Shown here in pieces: positions 9,824 through 17,262 of a stretch of 64,000 bases of DNA; position 1 is the stretch's first letter, and each line of letters starts with the position of its first letter. The translations under genes and the position numbers were made by a program. This DNA is from JAIQGF01 sp051006995 (GTDB taxonomy: Bacteria > Acidobacteriota > Terriglobia > Terriglobales > Acidobacteriaceae): positions 46,763 to 110,762 of the forward strand of contig JBPCSQ010000011.1 of NCBI GenBank assembly GCA_051006995.1, written 5' to 3'. The notes under the pieces are model-generated. The model was not told the origin of the DNA. It saw only the letters and a program-made list of their open reading frames with translations, and searched no databases.

Positions 9824-9839
9824 TCACATCAAATTGTGA
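9824..9839. promoter_or_regulatory. 16-bp palindrome upstream of nuoC
   Basis: TCACATCAAATTGTGA has perfect TCACA/TGTGA arms. It lies 89 bases from the nuoC start codon. A nearly identical sequence lies at the same distance from nuoA. The flanking sequences of the two sites are not obviously alike, so the shared element and spacing suggest a regulator-binding site rather than a simple duplication. Confidence 0.6.
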
Positions 9840-9963
9840 TTCCTGTCACCTGTGCGGCGGAACTCTCTCCCGGTGCGCACAGTTTGGCGTGCGCCGCGTC
9901 ACTCTCCGTCCGTACCGCAGCGCTCGCGCGCCTGCTTGTGCCTGGTTCGCGCCCGGCGGCTGG

Positions 9964-10320
9964 TTACACCCACTCCAGGGCGCCCTTCTTCCAGATCCAC
10001 ACGTAGCCCACGATCAGGATCACCAGAAACACCAGCATCTCCACCAGCCCGAACAAGCCCAGCGTCCGGTACTGCACCGCCCAGGGAAACAAGAAGATGG
10101 TCTCCACGTCGAACACCACGAACAGGATGGCGACGATGTAGAAACGCACCGTGTAGCGGCCGCGGGCGTTATCCACCGGGTCAATGCCGCACTCATACGG
10201 CTTCAGCTTGTTCTTCTCCGGATTGTTCGGCCGGACCAGCTTGGCGATCAGCAGCGTGGCGGGAATCGCGACGGCCACCACCGCAATGAAAATGAATAAT
10301 GGCACGTAGTTTTGCGGCAT
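9964..10320 (-). CDS. nuoA: NADH-quinone oxidoreductase subunit A
   Basis: Small three-helix membrane subunit, 118 residues. The conserved loop KLKPYECGIDPVDNARGRY carries the Cys involved in active/deactive behaviour of the complex, and FYIVAILFVVFDVETIFLFPW follows around residues 65-85. It is the first gene of the nuo operon and is divergent from lysS, with a 252-bp shared regulatory region. No clear ribosome site precedes the ATG. Confidence 0.97.
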   Translation of the reverse strand: MPQNYVPLFIFIAVVAVAIPATLLIAKLVRPNNPEKNKLKPYECGIDPVDNARGRYTVRFYIVAILFVVFDVETIFLFPWAVQYRTLGLFGLVEMLVFLVILIVGYVWIWKKGALEWV

Positions 10321-10408
10321 AGGTTCGAAAAACAGCCCTCGCGTGCAGTTCTGGAACTAGTGATACTAAACCGGCTGGCGCTGTGGATACAAGCAGTTGA
10401 GGCGAGGG

Positions 10409-10424
10409 TCACATTCAATTGTGA
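10409..10424. promoter_or_regulatory. 16-bp palindrome upstream of nuoA
   Basis: TCACATTCAATTGTGA has perfect TCACA/TGTGA arms and lies 89 bases from the nuoA start codon. It matches the site upstream of nuoC at 14 of 16 positions and at identical spacing. The arm order is the reverse of the E. coli CRP site, so another regulator is more likely. Confidence 0.6.
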
Positions 10425-10536
10425 GCGATGAACACTGGCCATGTACGCCGGCGCCTGGTTGTCACTCGCACGGGTGATGGAGCTGCGGGCCGGGCGGCAG
10501 CCGAGTTTCGCAGGCGACGCGGGACGCCGGACTATT

Positions 10537-10542
10537 TATAAT
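10537..10542 (+). promoter_or_regulatory. -10 box for lysS
   Basis: A perfect TATAAT lies 30 bases before the TTG chosen as the lysS start. Transcription would start near 10549 and leave a short leader. The -35 region (GCGACG at 17-bp spacing) is weak. The position argues against the more distant ATG at 10441 as start. Confidence 0.6.
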
Positions 10543-10572
10543 CCTCGTTTTCTCGGTTCAGGTAACTGCCCC

Positions 10573-12180
10573 TTGGCTCTCGACGAAAAAATCTTCGAAC
10601 TCCGCCGCCAGAAGCTTGCCCAGATCGAAGCCCTCGGACAGCAGGCTTTCCCGCACAAATATCAGGCCACGCACACCCTGCCGGCCATCCTCTCCGAATT
10701 CACTTCTAAGACGGCCGAGGAACTGGAATCCGCCCATACCGAGGTGAAGATCGCCGGCCGCATCATGGCTCTGCGTCTCATGGGCAAGGCCAGTTTTGCC
10801 CATCTCCAGCAGATGGGACAGCGCCTCCAGATTTACGTGAAGAAGGACGTCGTCGGCGACAAGGGCTGGGAACTGTACAAGCTGCTCGATATCGGCGACC
10901 ACATCGGCGTGCGCGGGTACCTGTTCCGCACCCGCACCGGCGAGCTCAGCGTGCACGTGGATGAGATCACCTTTCTCGCCAAGGACCTGCGCCCGCTGCC
11001 GGAGAAATGGCACGGGCTCACCGATGTCGAAATCCGCTACCGCCAGCGTTACGTGGACCTGTTCATTAACCCCGAGGTGCGTGAGGTCTTCATCAAGCGC
11101 GCTCTCGTGGTGCAGGCGATGCGGCGATTTCTCGATGCCCGGGGCTACGTCGAAGTTGAGACGCCGATGATGCAGCCCATCGCCGGCGGGGCCACGGCGC
11201 GCCCCTTCATCACTCATCACAACACGCTCGACATGGATCTGTACCTGCGCATCGCGCCCGAGCTGTACTTGAAGCGCCTGATCGTCGGCGGCATGGAGCG
11301 CGTGTACGAGATCAACCGCAACTTCCGCAATGAAGGCATTGACCGCCAGCACAACCCCGAGTTCACCATGCTGGAGTTCTATCAGGCATACAGCGACTAC
11401 CGCGACCTCATGGACATGACCGAAGAAATGCTTCCTTTCATCGCGCGCGAGGTGAACGGCGCGGCTGTGAACAAGTTCACCGAGCGCGATCTCGACTGGA
11501 CCGCCTGGCAGCGGCTCTCGATGCGGGAAGCGGTGATCAAGTTCTGGCCCGAAGCGGCGTCGCCGGCGCCGGCCGTGTCCGACTTCTCGGACGCGACAAA
11601 GCTCGAAGCCGCCGTCAATCGCTTGAATTCCGTGCGCGGCGAAGTCATCGGCGAGCGCCAGCGCCTCGACGGCATCGGACGCGAAGAAATCGAGCGCGTC
11701 GAATTCGATGCCGCCGACCTGGGCAAGACAACGGTCGCATTGTTTGAAGCCGTCGCCGAGAAGATGCTGTTCCAGCCCACCATCATCTATGACTTTCCCA
11801 AGTCGGTCTCGCCGCTATCGAAGGACAAGCGCGACGAGCCTGGCTGGGTGGAGCGCTTCGAGGTCTTCGTCGGCGGCCTGGAGATTGGCAACGCCTTCAG
11901 CGAGCTCAATGATCCCGAGGAGCAGTTGCGCCGTTTTCAGGACCAGGTGAAGGCGCGCGCTGCCGGCGATGAGGAAGCCATGGCCGAGGTGGATTACGAC
12001 TACGTGCGCGCTCTTTCCTACGGGATGCCGCCCACCGCGGGCTACGGGCTCGGCGTAGATCGCATCACCATGCTGCTGACCGACTCGCGTTCCATACGGG
12101 ATGTGATCCTGTTTCCTCTGCTGAGGGCGGAGAAGCTCACCGGCGGGACCGACACGGATGAACAACCCGAAACCGCGTAG
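10573..12180 (+). CDS. lysS: Lysyl-tRNA synthetase, class II
   Basis: Charges tRNA-Lys with lysine in the cytoplasm. The N-terminal OB-fold anticodon domain covers about residues 50-150, including the KASFAHLQQMGQRLQIYVKK stretch. The class II catalytic core follows, with motif 2 at FRNEGIDRQHNPEFTMLEFY and motif 3 at GYGLGVDRITMLL. Starting at TTG 10573 gives 535 residues. The frame stays open upstream to an ATG at 10441, but a TATAAT at 10537 and the lack of family sequence upstream favour the TTG. A tRNA-Lys(UUU) gene lies 10 kb downstream. Confidence 0.95.
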   Translation: MALDEKIFELRRQKLAQIEALGQQAFPHKYQATHTLPAILSEFTSKTAEELESAHTEVKIAGRIMALRLMGKASFAHLQQMGQRLQIYVKKDVVGDKGWELYKLLDIGDHIGVRGYLFRTRTGELSVHVDEITFLAKDLRPLPEKWHGLTDVEIRYRQRYVDLFINPEVREVFIKRALVVQAMRRFLDARGYVEVETPMMQPIAGGATARPFITHHNTLDMDLYLRIAPELYLKRLIVGGMERVYEINRNFRNEGIDRQHNPEFTMLEFYQAYSDYRDLMDMTEEMLPFIAREVNGAAVNKFTERDLDWTAWQRLSMREAVIKFWPEAASPAPAVSDFSDATKLEAAVNRLNSVRGEVIGERQRLDGIGREEIERVEFDAADLGKTTVALFEAVAEKMLFQPTIIYDFPKSVSPLSKDKRDEPGWVERFEVFVGGLEIGNAFSELNDPEEQLRRFQDQVKARAAGDEEAMAEVDYDYVRALSYGMPPTAGYGLGVDRITMLLTDSRSIRDVILFPLLRAEKLTGGTDTDEQPETA

Positions 12181-12197
12181 CCTTGCGCAATCTGCGA

Positions 12198-12611
12198 TTA
12201 GGGACAAAGGGGCCCGGGCTTCCTCAGTTTTCGGTACTTCTCCGGAGTGAGCCCAATTGACCTACGTAGTTTGCTCTGTGCTCGTCGCAGATGGCGCGAT
12301 TTTTCCTCTCGGCAGAGAACTCCACTCCAAACATCACCTGTTGTGCGGTCCACCGCGTAATGGCCGATCAGGCCACTACCGCCTGGCTGAGGGTTACTTG
12401 CTCTAGCCTCGAATGCATACCAACTCGGCCATGCTTTTTCAGCTGCAGGAGATTCTTCAATTGAAAATCCTGGCGCTTCTAAAGTTCTGGAGTCCAAAGT
12501 TGCGGTGACAAGCTCGCGTGCTTCGTCCGTGGTCAATTCTCGGGGCAAGCTCTGACAAATTGCCAGCGCCTCTATAAAGCAAACAACCAGACAAACAGAA
12601 AATCCGCGCAT
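12198..12611 (-). CDS. Small exported protein of unknown function
   Basis: 137 residues with an N-terminal hydrophobic signal-like stretch ending near ALAICQS. The middle contains GHYAVDRTTGDVW, which recalls beta-strand segments of PepSY-like or similar secreted domains, but no family is assigned with confidence. The C-terminus is basic (RRAQSKLRRS). It converges on lysS with an 18-bp gap and is less GC-rich than its neighbours. Confidence 0.6.
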   Translation of the reverse strand: MRGFSVCLVVCFIEALAICQSLPRELTTDEARELVTATLDSRTLEAPGFSIEESPAAEKAWPSWYAFEARASNPQPGGSGLIGHYAVDRTTGDVWSGVLCREEKSRHLRRAQSKLRRSIGLTPEKYRKLRKPGPLCP

Positions 12612-12717
12612 CTGAGCCCCATCTCAAGAAAATTGTCGGTAAAGCTTACTACCGCTAACTGCCATCCGCTTCCGTTCGCTGCCGACTGGTATCCGCTCAG
12701 GCCGGAATTCTCAATCG

Positions 12718-12738
12718 CCTGTGACATCGGCTCACAGG
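12718..12738. promoter_or_regulatory. Inverted repeat CCTGTGA-N7-TCACAGG
   Basis: A perfect 7-bp inverted repeat lies about 60 bases upstream of the activase gene, in the divergent gap with the small exported protein. It could be an operator or a small hairpin. No partner regulator is visible nearby. Confidence 0.4.
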
Positions 12739-12795
12739 CCCCGGTGAGCACGGTCACAGACCCTGGAGACAAGCCGCTGTTAACTCATTGTCTTC

Positions 12796-15700
12796 ATGGG
12801 CATTAATATCGGTCTGGACATTGGCGCCGTCAGCCTGAAGCTGGCCGCCATCGGCGCCCCGGGAGACGCCGCTCTGCTCGAGCGGCTGACCACGCGTGAT
12901 CCCGACGGCTTCTTTGCCGCCACCTTTCCCGGCGCCGCCGCCTTTGCCAACCGCCCGCTGGCTCTCTCCCGTTACCGCCGCATCCAGGGCAGCCCGATTC
13001 AGTCCACCTTTGATTTGCTGAAGCAGTTTTATGAGCACGTGCCCGAGGAAAAGGTTGAGGGTATCCGCGTCACCGGCTCCGGCAGTGAGTTGATCGCAAA
13101 GATCCTCGGAATTTATTTCGAAAACGAGTTCCGCGCTGTGGCCAAGGGCGTACGCGAGTTCTATCCCGAAGTGCGCACCGTCTTCGAGATGGGCGGAGAA
13201 ACTTCAAAGTACATTCGGCTGGAACCGGCCGCCGAGTCCAAGTATCTCGGCATCCTCGATTACCAGTCCAGCGGCGACTGCGCTGCCGGGACGGGCTCCT
13301 TCATTGACCAGCAGGCCACGCGTCTTTTATATGGTGTCGAGGAAGTCGGCGCCGCCGCCTGCGGCGCTACCTGCGCCGCGCGCATCGCCGGCCGCTGCTC
13401 GGTGTTCGCCAAGTCGGACATGATCCACGCCCAGCAGAAGGGCTACACCACCGACCAGATTCTGCGCGGCTTGTGCGACGCCGTCGCGCGCAATTTCAAA
13501 TCGGCCATCGTCAAAGGACGGCAGGTGGTGCCGCCGGTCGCCTTCGTTGGTGGCGTCGCGCTCAACCAGGGCGTGCTCCAGGCGATGCGCGAGGCCTTTC
13601 AACTCGCCGAGGCCGACCTGCTCGTCCCAGACTATTACTGCTGGCTGGGCGCACTGGGCGCCGCCATCTTCGAGGCGGAAGAGACGCGCAAGCGCTCCTT
13701 CAAGCGCATTCATCAGCTTCGCCAGCACACCGGGAAACAGACCTTCGCGTGCAGCGACCCTCTTTCCATGGAGAGCGTCCTACTGCTTCGCAACCGCGTG
13801 AAGGATGTCACCATTGCGCCGGAAGGCAAGATTGACGCCTATCTCGGCATTGACATCGGTTCGGTCAGCACCAATCTGGTGGTCATCGACACGAGCGGCA
13901 ACCTGCTGCACGAAATTTATCTGCGGACGCAGGGCCGCCCCATCGAGGTCGTGGACAAAGGCCTGGAGGAAATCGAGCAGGTGCTGGGCGACCGGCTGAA
14001 CATTCTCGGCGTGGGCACCACCGGCTCGGGCCGCGAACTGATTGGCGAACTGGTCGGCGCCGACACCGTCAACGACGAGATTACCGCCCACAAAACCGGC
14101 GCCATGCACGTCTCGCAAAACCTCGGCATGGACCTGGTGGACACCATTTTCGAGATCGGCGGCCAGGATTCCAAGTTCATCCGCATTGACGACGGCGTGG
14201 TCGTCGATTTCACCATGAACGAAGCCTGTGCCGCCGGCACCGGCTCGTTTCTGGAGGAGCAAGCGGAAAAGCTCGGCATCTCCATCAAGGAAGAATTTGC
14301 GCGCCTGGCGCTGGCCTCCACCAAGCCCGCGCGCCTCGGCGAGCGCTGCACGGTGTTCATGGAGCGCGACGTCACCAGCCTGCTGCTGAAGGGCGCTGAA
14401 GTCGGAGACCTGGCTGCGGGCCTGGCATATTCGGTTGCGCTCAACTATCTCAACCGCGTGGTGCGCGGCCGCAAAATCGGCAACGTCATCTTCTTCCAGG
14501 GCGGCACCGCCTACAACGACGCCGTGGCCGCTGCCTTCTCGCTCATTCTGGGCAAGCGCATCATTGTTCCACCGCACAACGGGGTCATCGGCGCCATCGG
14601 GATGGCGCTGATCGCCCGCGACGTCATGCAGCGGCGCAATGGAGCCAGCAAGTTCCGCGGCTACCATCTCGACCAGGTGGATTACAAGACGCGCGAGTTC
14701 GTGTGCAAGGCCTGCTCCAATTTCTGCGACATCAAGGAATTCAATATCGAAGGCCAGCGCACCTACTGGGGCGACAAGTGCTCCGACAAGTTCCGCAAGC
14801 GCGCGCGCACCGACCGCAAGCCGGTAGTCGAAGACCTGATCGAGTATCGCGACAAAGTTCTCGAGGAAGTGCTGAAGCCCGCGGCCGGCAACCGCCGCCG
14901 CGTCGGTATCCCGCGCACCATGTTCTTCTACGACCGCTTCCCCTTCTGGTGCGCGTATGTGCAGGAGCTCGGCTTCGACGTGGTGGTCTCGCCGCGCACC
15001 GATCCGGTCATTGCCGCCACCGGCGACGAGCTCGCGATTGCCCAGCCCTGCTTTCCGGTGAAGGTCGCACACGGTCACGTCCAGAAGCTGCTCGATAGCG
15101 GCGTGGATTACGTCCTCGTTCCCAACATGTTGAATGAGTTCGTGCCCACCACGACGCCTGAACCCTCGGGGGAATCGCACCTCTGCCCGTGGAACCAGAC
15201 ACTGCCCTTTGTTGTCCGCTCCATCCCGCAGATGGAAGCCGTCGCCGGCAAGTTCCTGGCGCCGACGGTGAACTTCCGCTACGGCCGCAAGCATGTGCAG
15301 AACGAGCTCGCAGGATTCGCCGCGAAACTCGGCATCTCGCGCCGCGTGAACGAACGCGCCGTCACCGCCGCCTACGCCGCCCAGGGCGAATTTACCGACC
15401 GCCTCCAGGAAACTGGCCGCCGCGCTCTGGAGCGCGTCGCCCAGAGCGGTGAGCCTGCGCTGGTGCTGGTCGGACGTCCGTACAATCTCTACGACCGCAG
15501 TATCAATTGCGATATTCCGCGCAAGCTGCGCGTGCAGTACGGCGCCAATGTGATCCCGATGGATTTCCTCCCGCTCGACGAGGAAGACATCAGCGCCATC
15601 AATCCCAACATGTATTGGAATTCCGGGCGCAAGATTTTGGCGGCGGCGCGCATCACGCAACGCCACCGCAACCTGCACGTGGTGTACATCTCGAATTTCA

Positions 15701-15870
15701 AGTGCGGACCGGATTCCTACATCAAGTCATTCATGAACGAGGCCGGAGGCAAGCCCAGCCTGGTGCTCCAGTTCGACGGCCACTCCAACGACGCCGGGTT
15801 CATTACCCGGTGCGAAGCCTATCTCGACAGCAAAGGATTCCTGCGATGCTCCGCCGCCACCAGCATGTAA
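12796..15870 (+). CDS. 2-hydroxyacyl-CoA dehydratase activase-like protein, two ATPase domains plus DUF2229-type region
   Basis: 1024 residues. Two BcrA/BadF/HgdC-type ATPase domains lie in tandem. The first spans about residues 1-300 (GLDIGAVSLKL, GDCAAGTGSF, GRCSVFAKSD), the second about 340-620 (GIDIGSVSTNLVVID, EIGGQDSKFIRI, EACAAGTGSF, ERCTVFMERD). Both keep the CAAGTG cysteine that, in the family, binds a shared 4Fe-4S cluster. A Cys-rich segment (CKACSNFC) and a DUF2229-type domain with CPWNQTLPF follow. Known members use ATP to inject an electron into radical dehydratases, but fused proteins of this type have no fixed substrate. It overlaps the next gene by 25 bases. Confidence 0.88.
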   Translation: MGINIGLDIGAVSLKLAAIGAPGDAALLERLTTRDPDGFFAATFPGAAAFANRPLALSRYRRIQGSPIQSTFDLLKQFYEHVPEEKVEGIRVTGSGSELIAKILGIYFENEFRAVAKGVREFYPEVRTVFEMGGETSKYIRLEPAAESKYLGILDYQSSGDCAAGTGSFIDQQATRLLYGVEEVGAAACGATCAARIAGRCSVFAKSDMIHAQQKGYTTDQILRGLCDAVARNFKSAIVKGRQVVPPVAFVGGVALNQGVLQAMREAFQLAEADLLVPDYYCWLGALGAAIFEAEETRKRSFKRIHQLRQHTGKQTFACSDPLSMESVLLLRNRVKDVTIAPEGKIDAYLGIDIGSVSTNLVVIDTSGNLLHEIYLRTQGRPIEVVDKGLEEIEQVLGDRLNILGVGTTGSGRELIGELVGADTVNDEITAHKTGAMHVSQNLGMDLVDTIFEIGGQDSKFIRIDDGVVVDFTMNEACAAGTGSFLEEQAEKLGISIKEEFARLALASTKPARLGERCTVFMERDVTSLLLKGAEVGDLAAGLAYSVALNYLNRVVRGRKIGNVIFFQGGTAYNDAVAAAFSLILGKRIIVPPHNGVIGAIGMALIARDVMQRRNGASKFRGYHLDQVDYKTREFVCKACSNFCDIKEFNIEGQRTYWGDKCSDKFRKRARTDRKPVVEDLIEYRDKVLEEVLKPAAGNRRRVGIPRTMFFYDRFPFWCAYVQELGFDVVVSPRTDPVIAATGDELAIAQPCFPVKVAHGHVQKLLDSGVDYVLVPNMLNEFVPTTTPEPSGESHLCPWNQTLPFVVRSIPQMEAVAGKFLAPTVNFRYGRKHVQNELAGFAAKLGISRRVNERAVTAAYAAQGEFTDRLQETGRRALERVAQSGEPALVLVGRPYNLYDRSINCDIPRKLRVQYGANVIPMDFLPLDEEDISAINPNMYWNSGRKILAAARITQRHRNLHVVYISNFKCGPDSYIKSFMNEAGGKPSLVLQFDGHSNDAGFITRCEAYLDSKGFLRCSAATSM

Positions 15871-17165
15871 CCCGGAAGATCGGCGTCAACAGCCCGCTCT
15901 ACGGCAAGAAGGTGTACATCCCGGCGATGGCGCAGGGCAGTGTGGAAGCCTTCGCCAGCGTATTCCGCTCGCTCGGCGTGGAAGCCTATCCAACGCCGCC
16001 GTCCAACGAGCGCACGCGCGAGTTGGGCGCCAAGTACACCGCCGGCGACGAGTGCTACCCGGCGAAAGTCACCGTCGGTGACTTCCTGCGCGTTGTGGAA
16101 CAGCCCGGCTTTCAGGCCGAGCGCACTGTCTTCTTCATGGCCACCGCTGACGGTCCCTGCCGCTTCGGCCAGTACGCCCCTTATTTGAGAAAGCTGTTGC
16201 AGGAGGCCGGCATCGGCGGTGTGGAGGTGCTTTCGCCAACCAGCAAAAATGGTTATGCCGACCTCGGCGATTTCGCGGGAACGTTCATGCGGATGGCTTG
16301 GCGCGCGCTGGTCACCGCCGATCTGCTGCGCAAGGCGTTGCTGAAGACGCGCCCTTACGAGATCAATGCCGGCGAGACCGATCGCCTCTTTGACGAATCG
16401 CTGCGCGATCTTTGCCAGACCATCGAAAGCAGTTGCACCGAACCCAAGTGCCAGCTCGAAGCCATGGCGGGTTCCATGCAACGCGCCAGCGAGCGCTTCC
16501 GTCGCGTGCCCGCGCGCCACGACCGCGGCATGCCGCTGATCGGCGTGGTCGGCGAAATTTTCTGCCGCCTCAACAACTTCAGCAACGACGACCTGGTGCG
16601 CAAGCTGGAAAGCTACGAAGCCGAAGCCTGGATCAGCGACATCATGGAATGGATCGCGTACACCAACGCCGAAGAAGTCCGCAAGCTGAAGCTGTGCGGC
16701 CGCGGCTGGTCCCTCGGCATGGGCAAGTCCCTGCTGCGCAGCCATGTCCAGCACAACGACGAAAAAGCTCTCGCCGCGCCGTTCCACGCCGACTTCGTCG
16801 GCTACGAAGAGCCGCCGATTGAAGAGGTGCTGCGCCTGGCCGAGCCCTACCTGCCGGCCTCCGGCGTCATGGGCGAGATGGTGCTGAGCATCGGCAAGGC
16901 CGCGTACCTGGCCAAGAATGGCGCCGACGGCATCATTGACATCAGCCCCTTCACCTGCATGAACGGCATCGTCAGTGAGGCCATCTACCCGAAGCTGAGC
17001 AAGGACCTCGGCGGGATTCCCATCCGCAACTTTTATTTCGACGGGACGCAGTCCGATCTTGACCGCGACCTTGGTATCTACATGGAACTGGTGCGCTCCT
17101 ACCGCGAGAAGAAGCGCTGTGCGCGCCGCTATCCCGCTTACTTCGGCGCCAGCGCCGCCGACTAG
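15846..17165 (+). CDS. HgdB/FldB-like companion of the activase
   Basis: 439 residues, related to the C-terminal part of fused acyl-CoA dehydratase activase proteins and to the 2-hydroxyglutaryl-CoA dehydratase component. Cysteines likely to serve iron-sulfur binding occur in DECYPAKVTVGDF, DGPCRFGQY, SSCTEPKCQ, GEIFCRLNNF and SPFTCMNGIVSEA. The ATG at 15846 lies inside the end of the upstream gene, with AAAGGA 8 bases before it, so the pair is translationally coupled. In many anaerobes both parts form one long chain; here they are two overlapping genes in different frames. Confidence 0.85.
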   Translation: MLRRHQHVTRKIGVNSPLYGKKVYIPAMAQGSVEAFASVFRSLGVEAYPTPPSNERTRELGAKYTAGDECYPAKVTVGDFLRVVEQPGFQAERTVFFMATADGPCRFGQYAPYLRKLLQEAGIGGVEVLSPTSKNGYADLGDFAGTFMRMAWRALVTADLLRKALLKTRPYEINAGETDRLFDESLRDLCQTIESSCTEPKCQLEAMAGSMQRASERFRRVPARHDRGMPLIGVVGEIFCRLNNFSNDDLVRKLESYEAEAWISDIMEWIAYTNAEEVRKLKLCGRGWSLGMGKSLLRSHVQHNDEKALAAPFHADFVGYEEPPIEEVLRLAEPYLPASGVMGEMVLSIGKAAYLAKNGADGIIDISPFTCMNGIVSEAIYPKLSKDLGGIPIRNFYFDGTQSDLDRDLGIYMELVRSYREKKRCARRYPAYFGASAAD

Positions 17166-17223
17166 CGCGTCGTGTGGCATACGCGTCGCGCGTGTGCGCC
17201 ACGAAACCTCACTGCTCCACTGT

Positions 17224-17229
17224 TATAAT
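17224..17229 (+). promoter_or_regulatory. -10 box for the BNR-repeat protein gene
   Basis: A perfect TATAAT lies 33 bases before the GTG start, with AGGAG between them. No good -35 hexamer is visible at 16-18 bp. Confidence 0.5.
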
Positions 17230-17262
17230 CGCCCGCTTTCGCCACTTCCCAGGAGATCCGCC

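Noticed and set aside
9736..9963. A hidden or degraded nuoB between nuoA and nuoC
   Set aside because: The gap is only 228 bases and no frame shows the NuoB cysteine motifs.
9824..10424. CRP-type binding sites near nuoA and nuoC
   Set aside because: The arm order is TCACA then TGTGA, the reverse of the CRP consensus, so they are reported only as unassigned palindromes.
10441..10572. Extended N-terminus of LysS from the ATG at 10441
   Set aside because: A TATAAT box lies inside this stretch and the residues do not match the family; the TTG at 10573 is preferred.
13780..15678. Long minus-strand open frame opposite the activase gene
   Set aside because: It is a composition shadow of the high-GC coding strand, with no recognisable domain and no ribosome site.
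15846..15870. Programmed frameshift joining the two activase genes
   Set aside because: No slippery heptanucleotide is visible in the overlap and the second gene has its own ribosome site, so separate translation is more likely.
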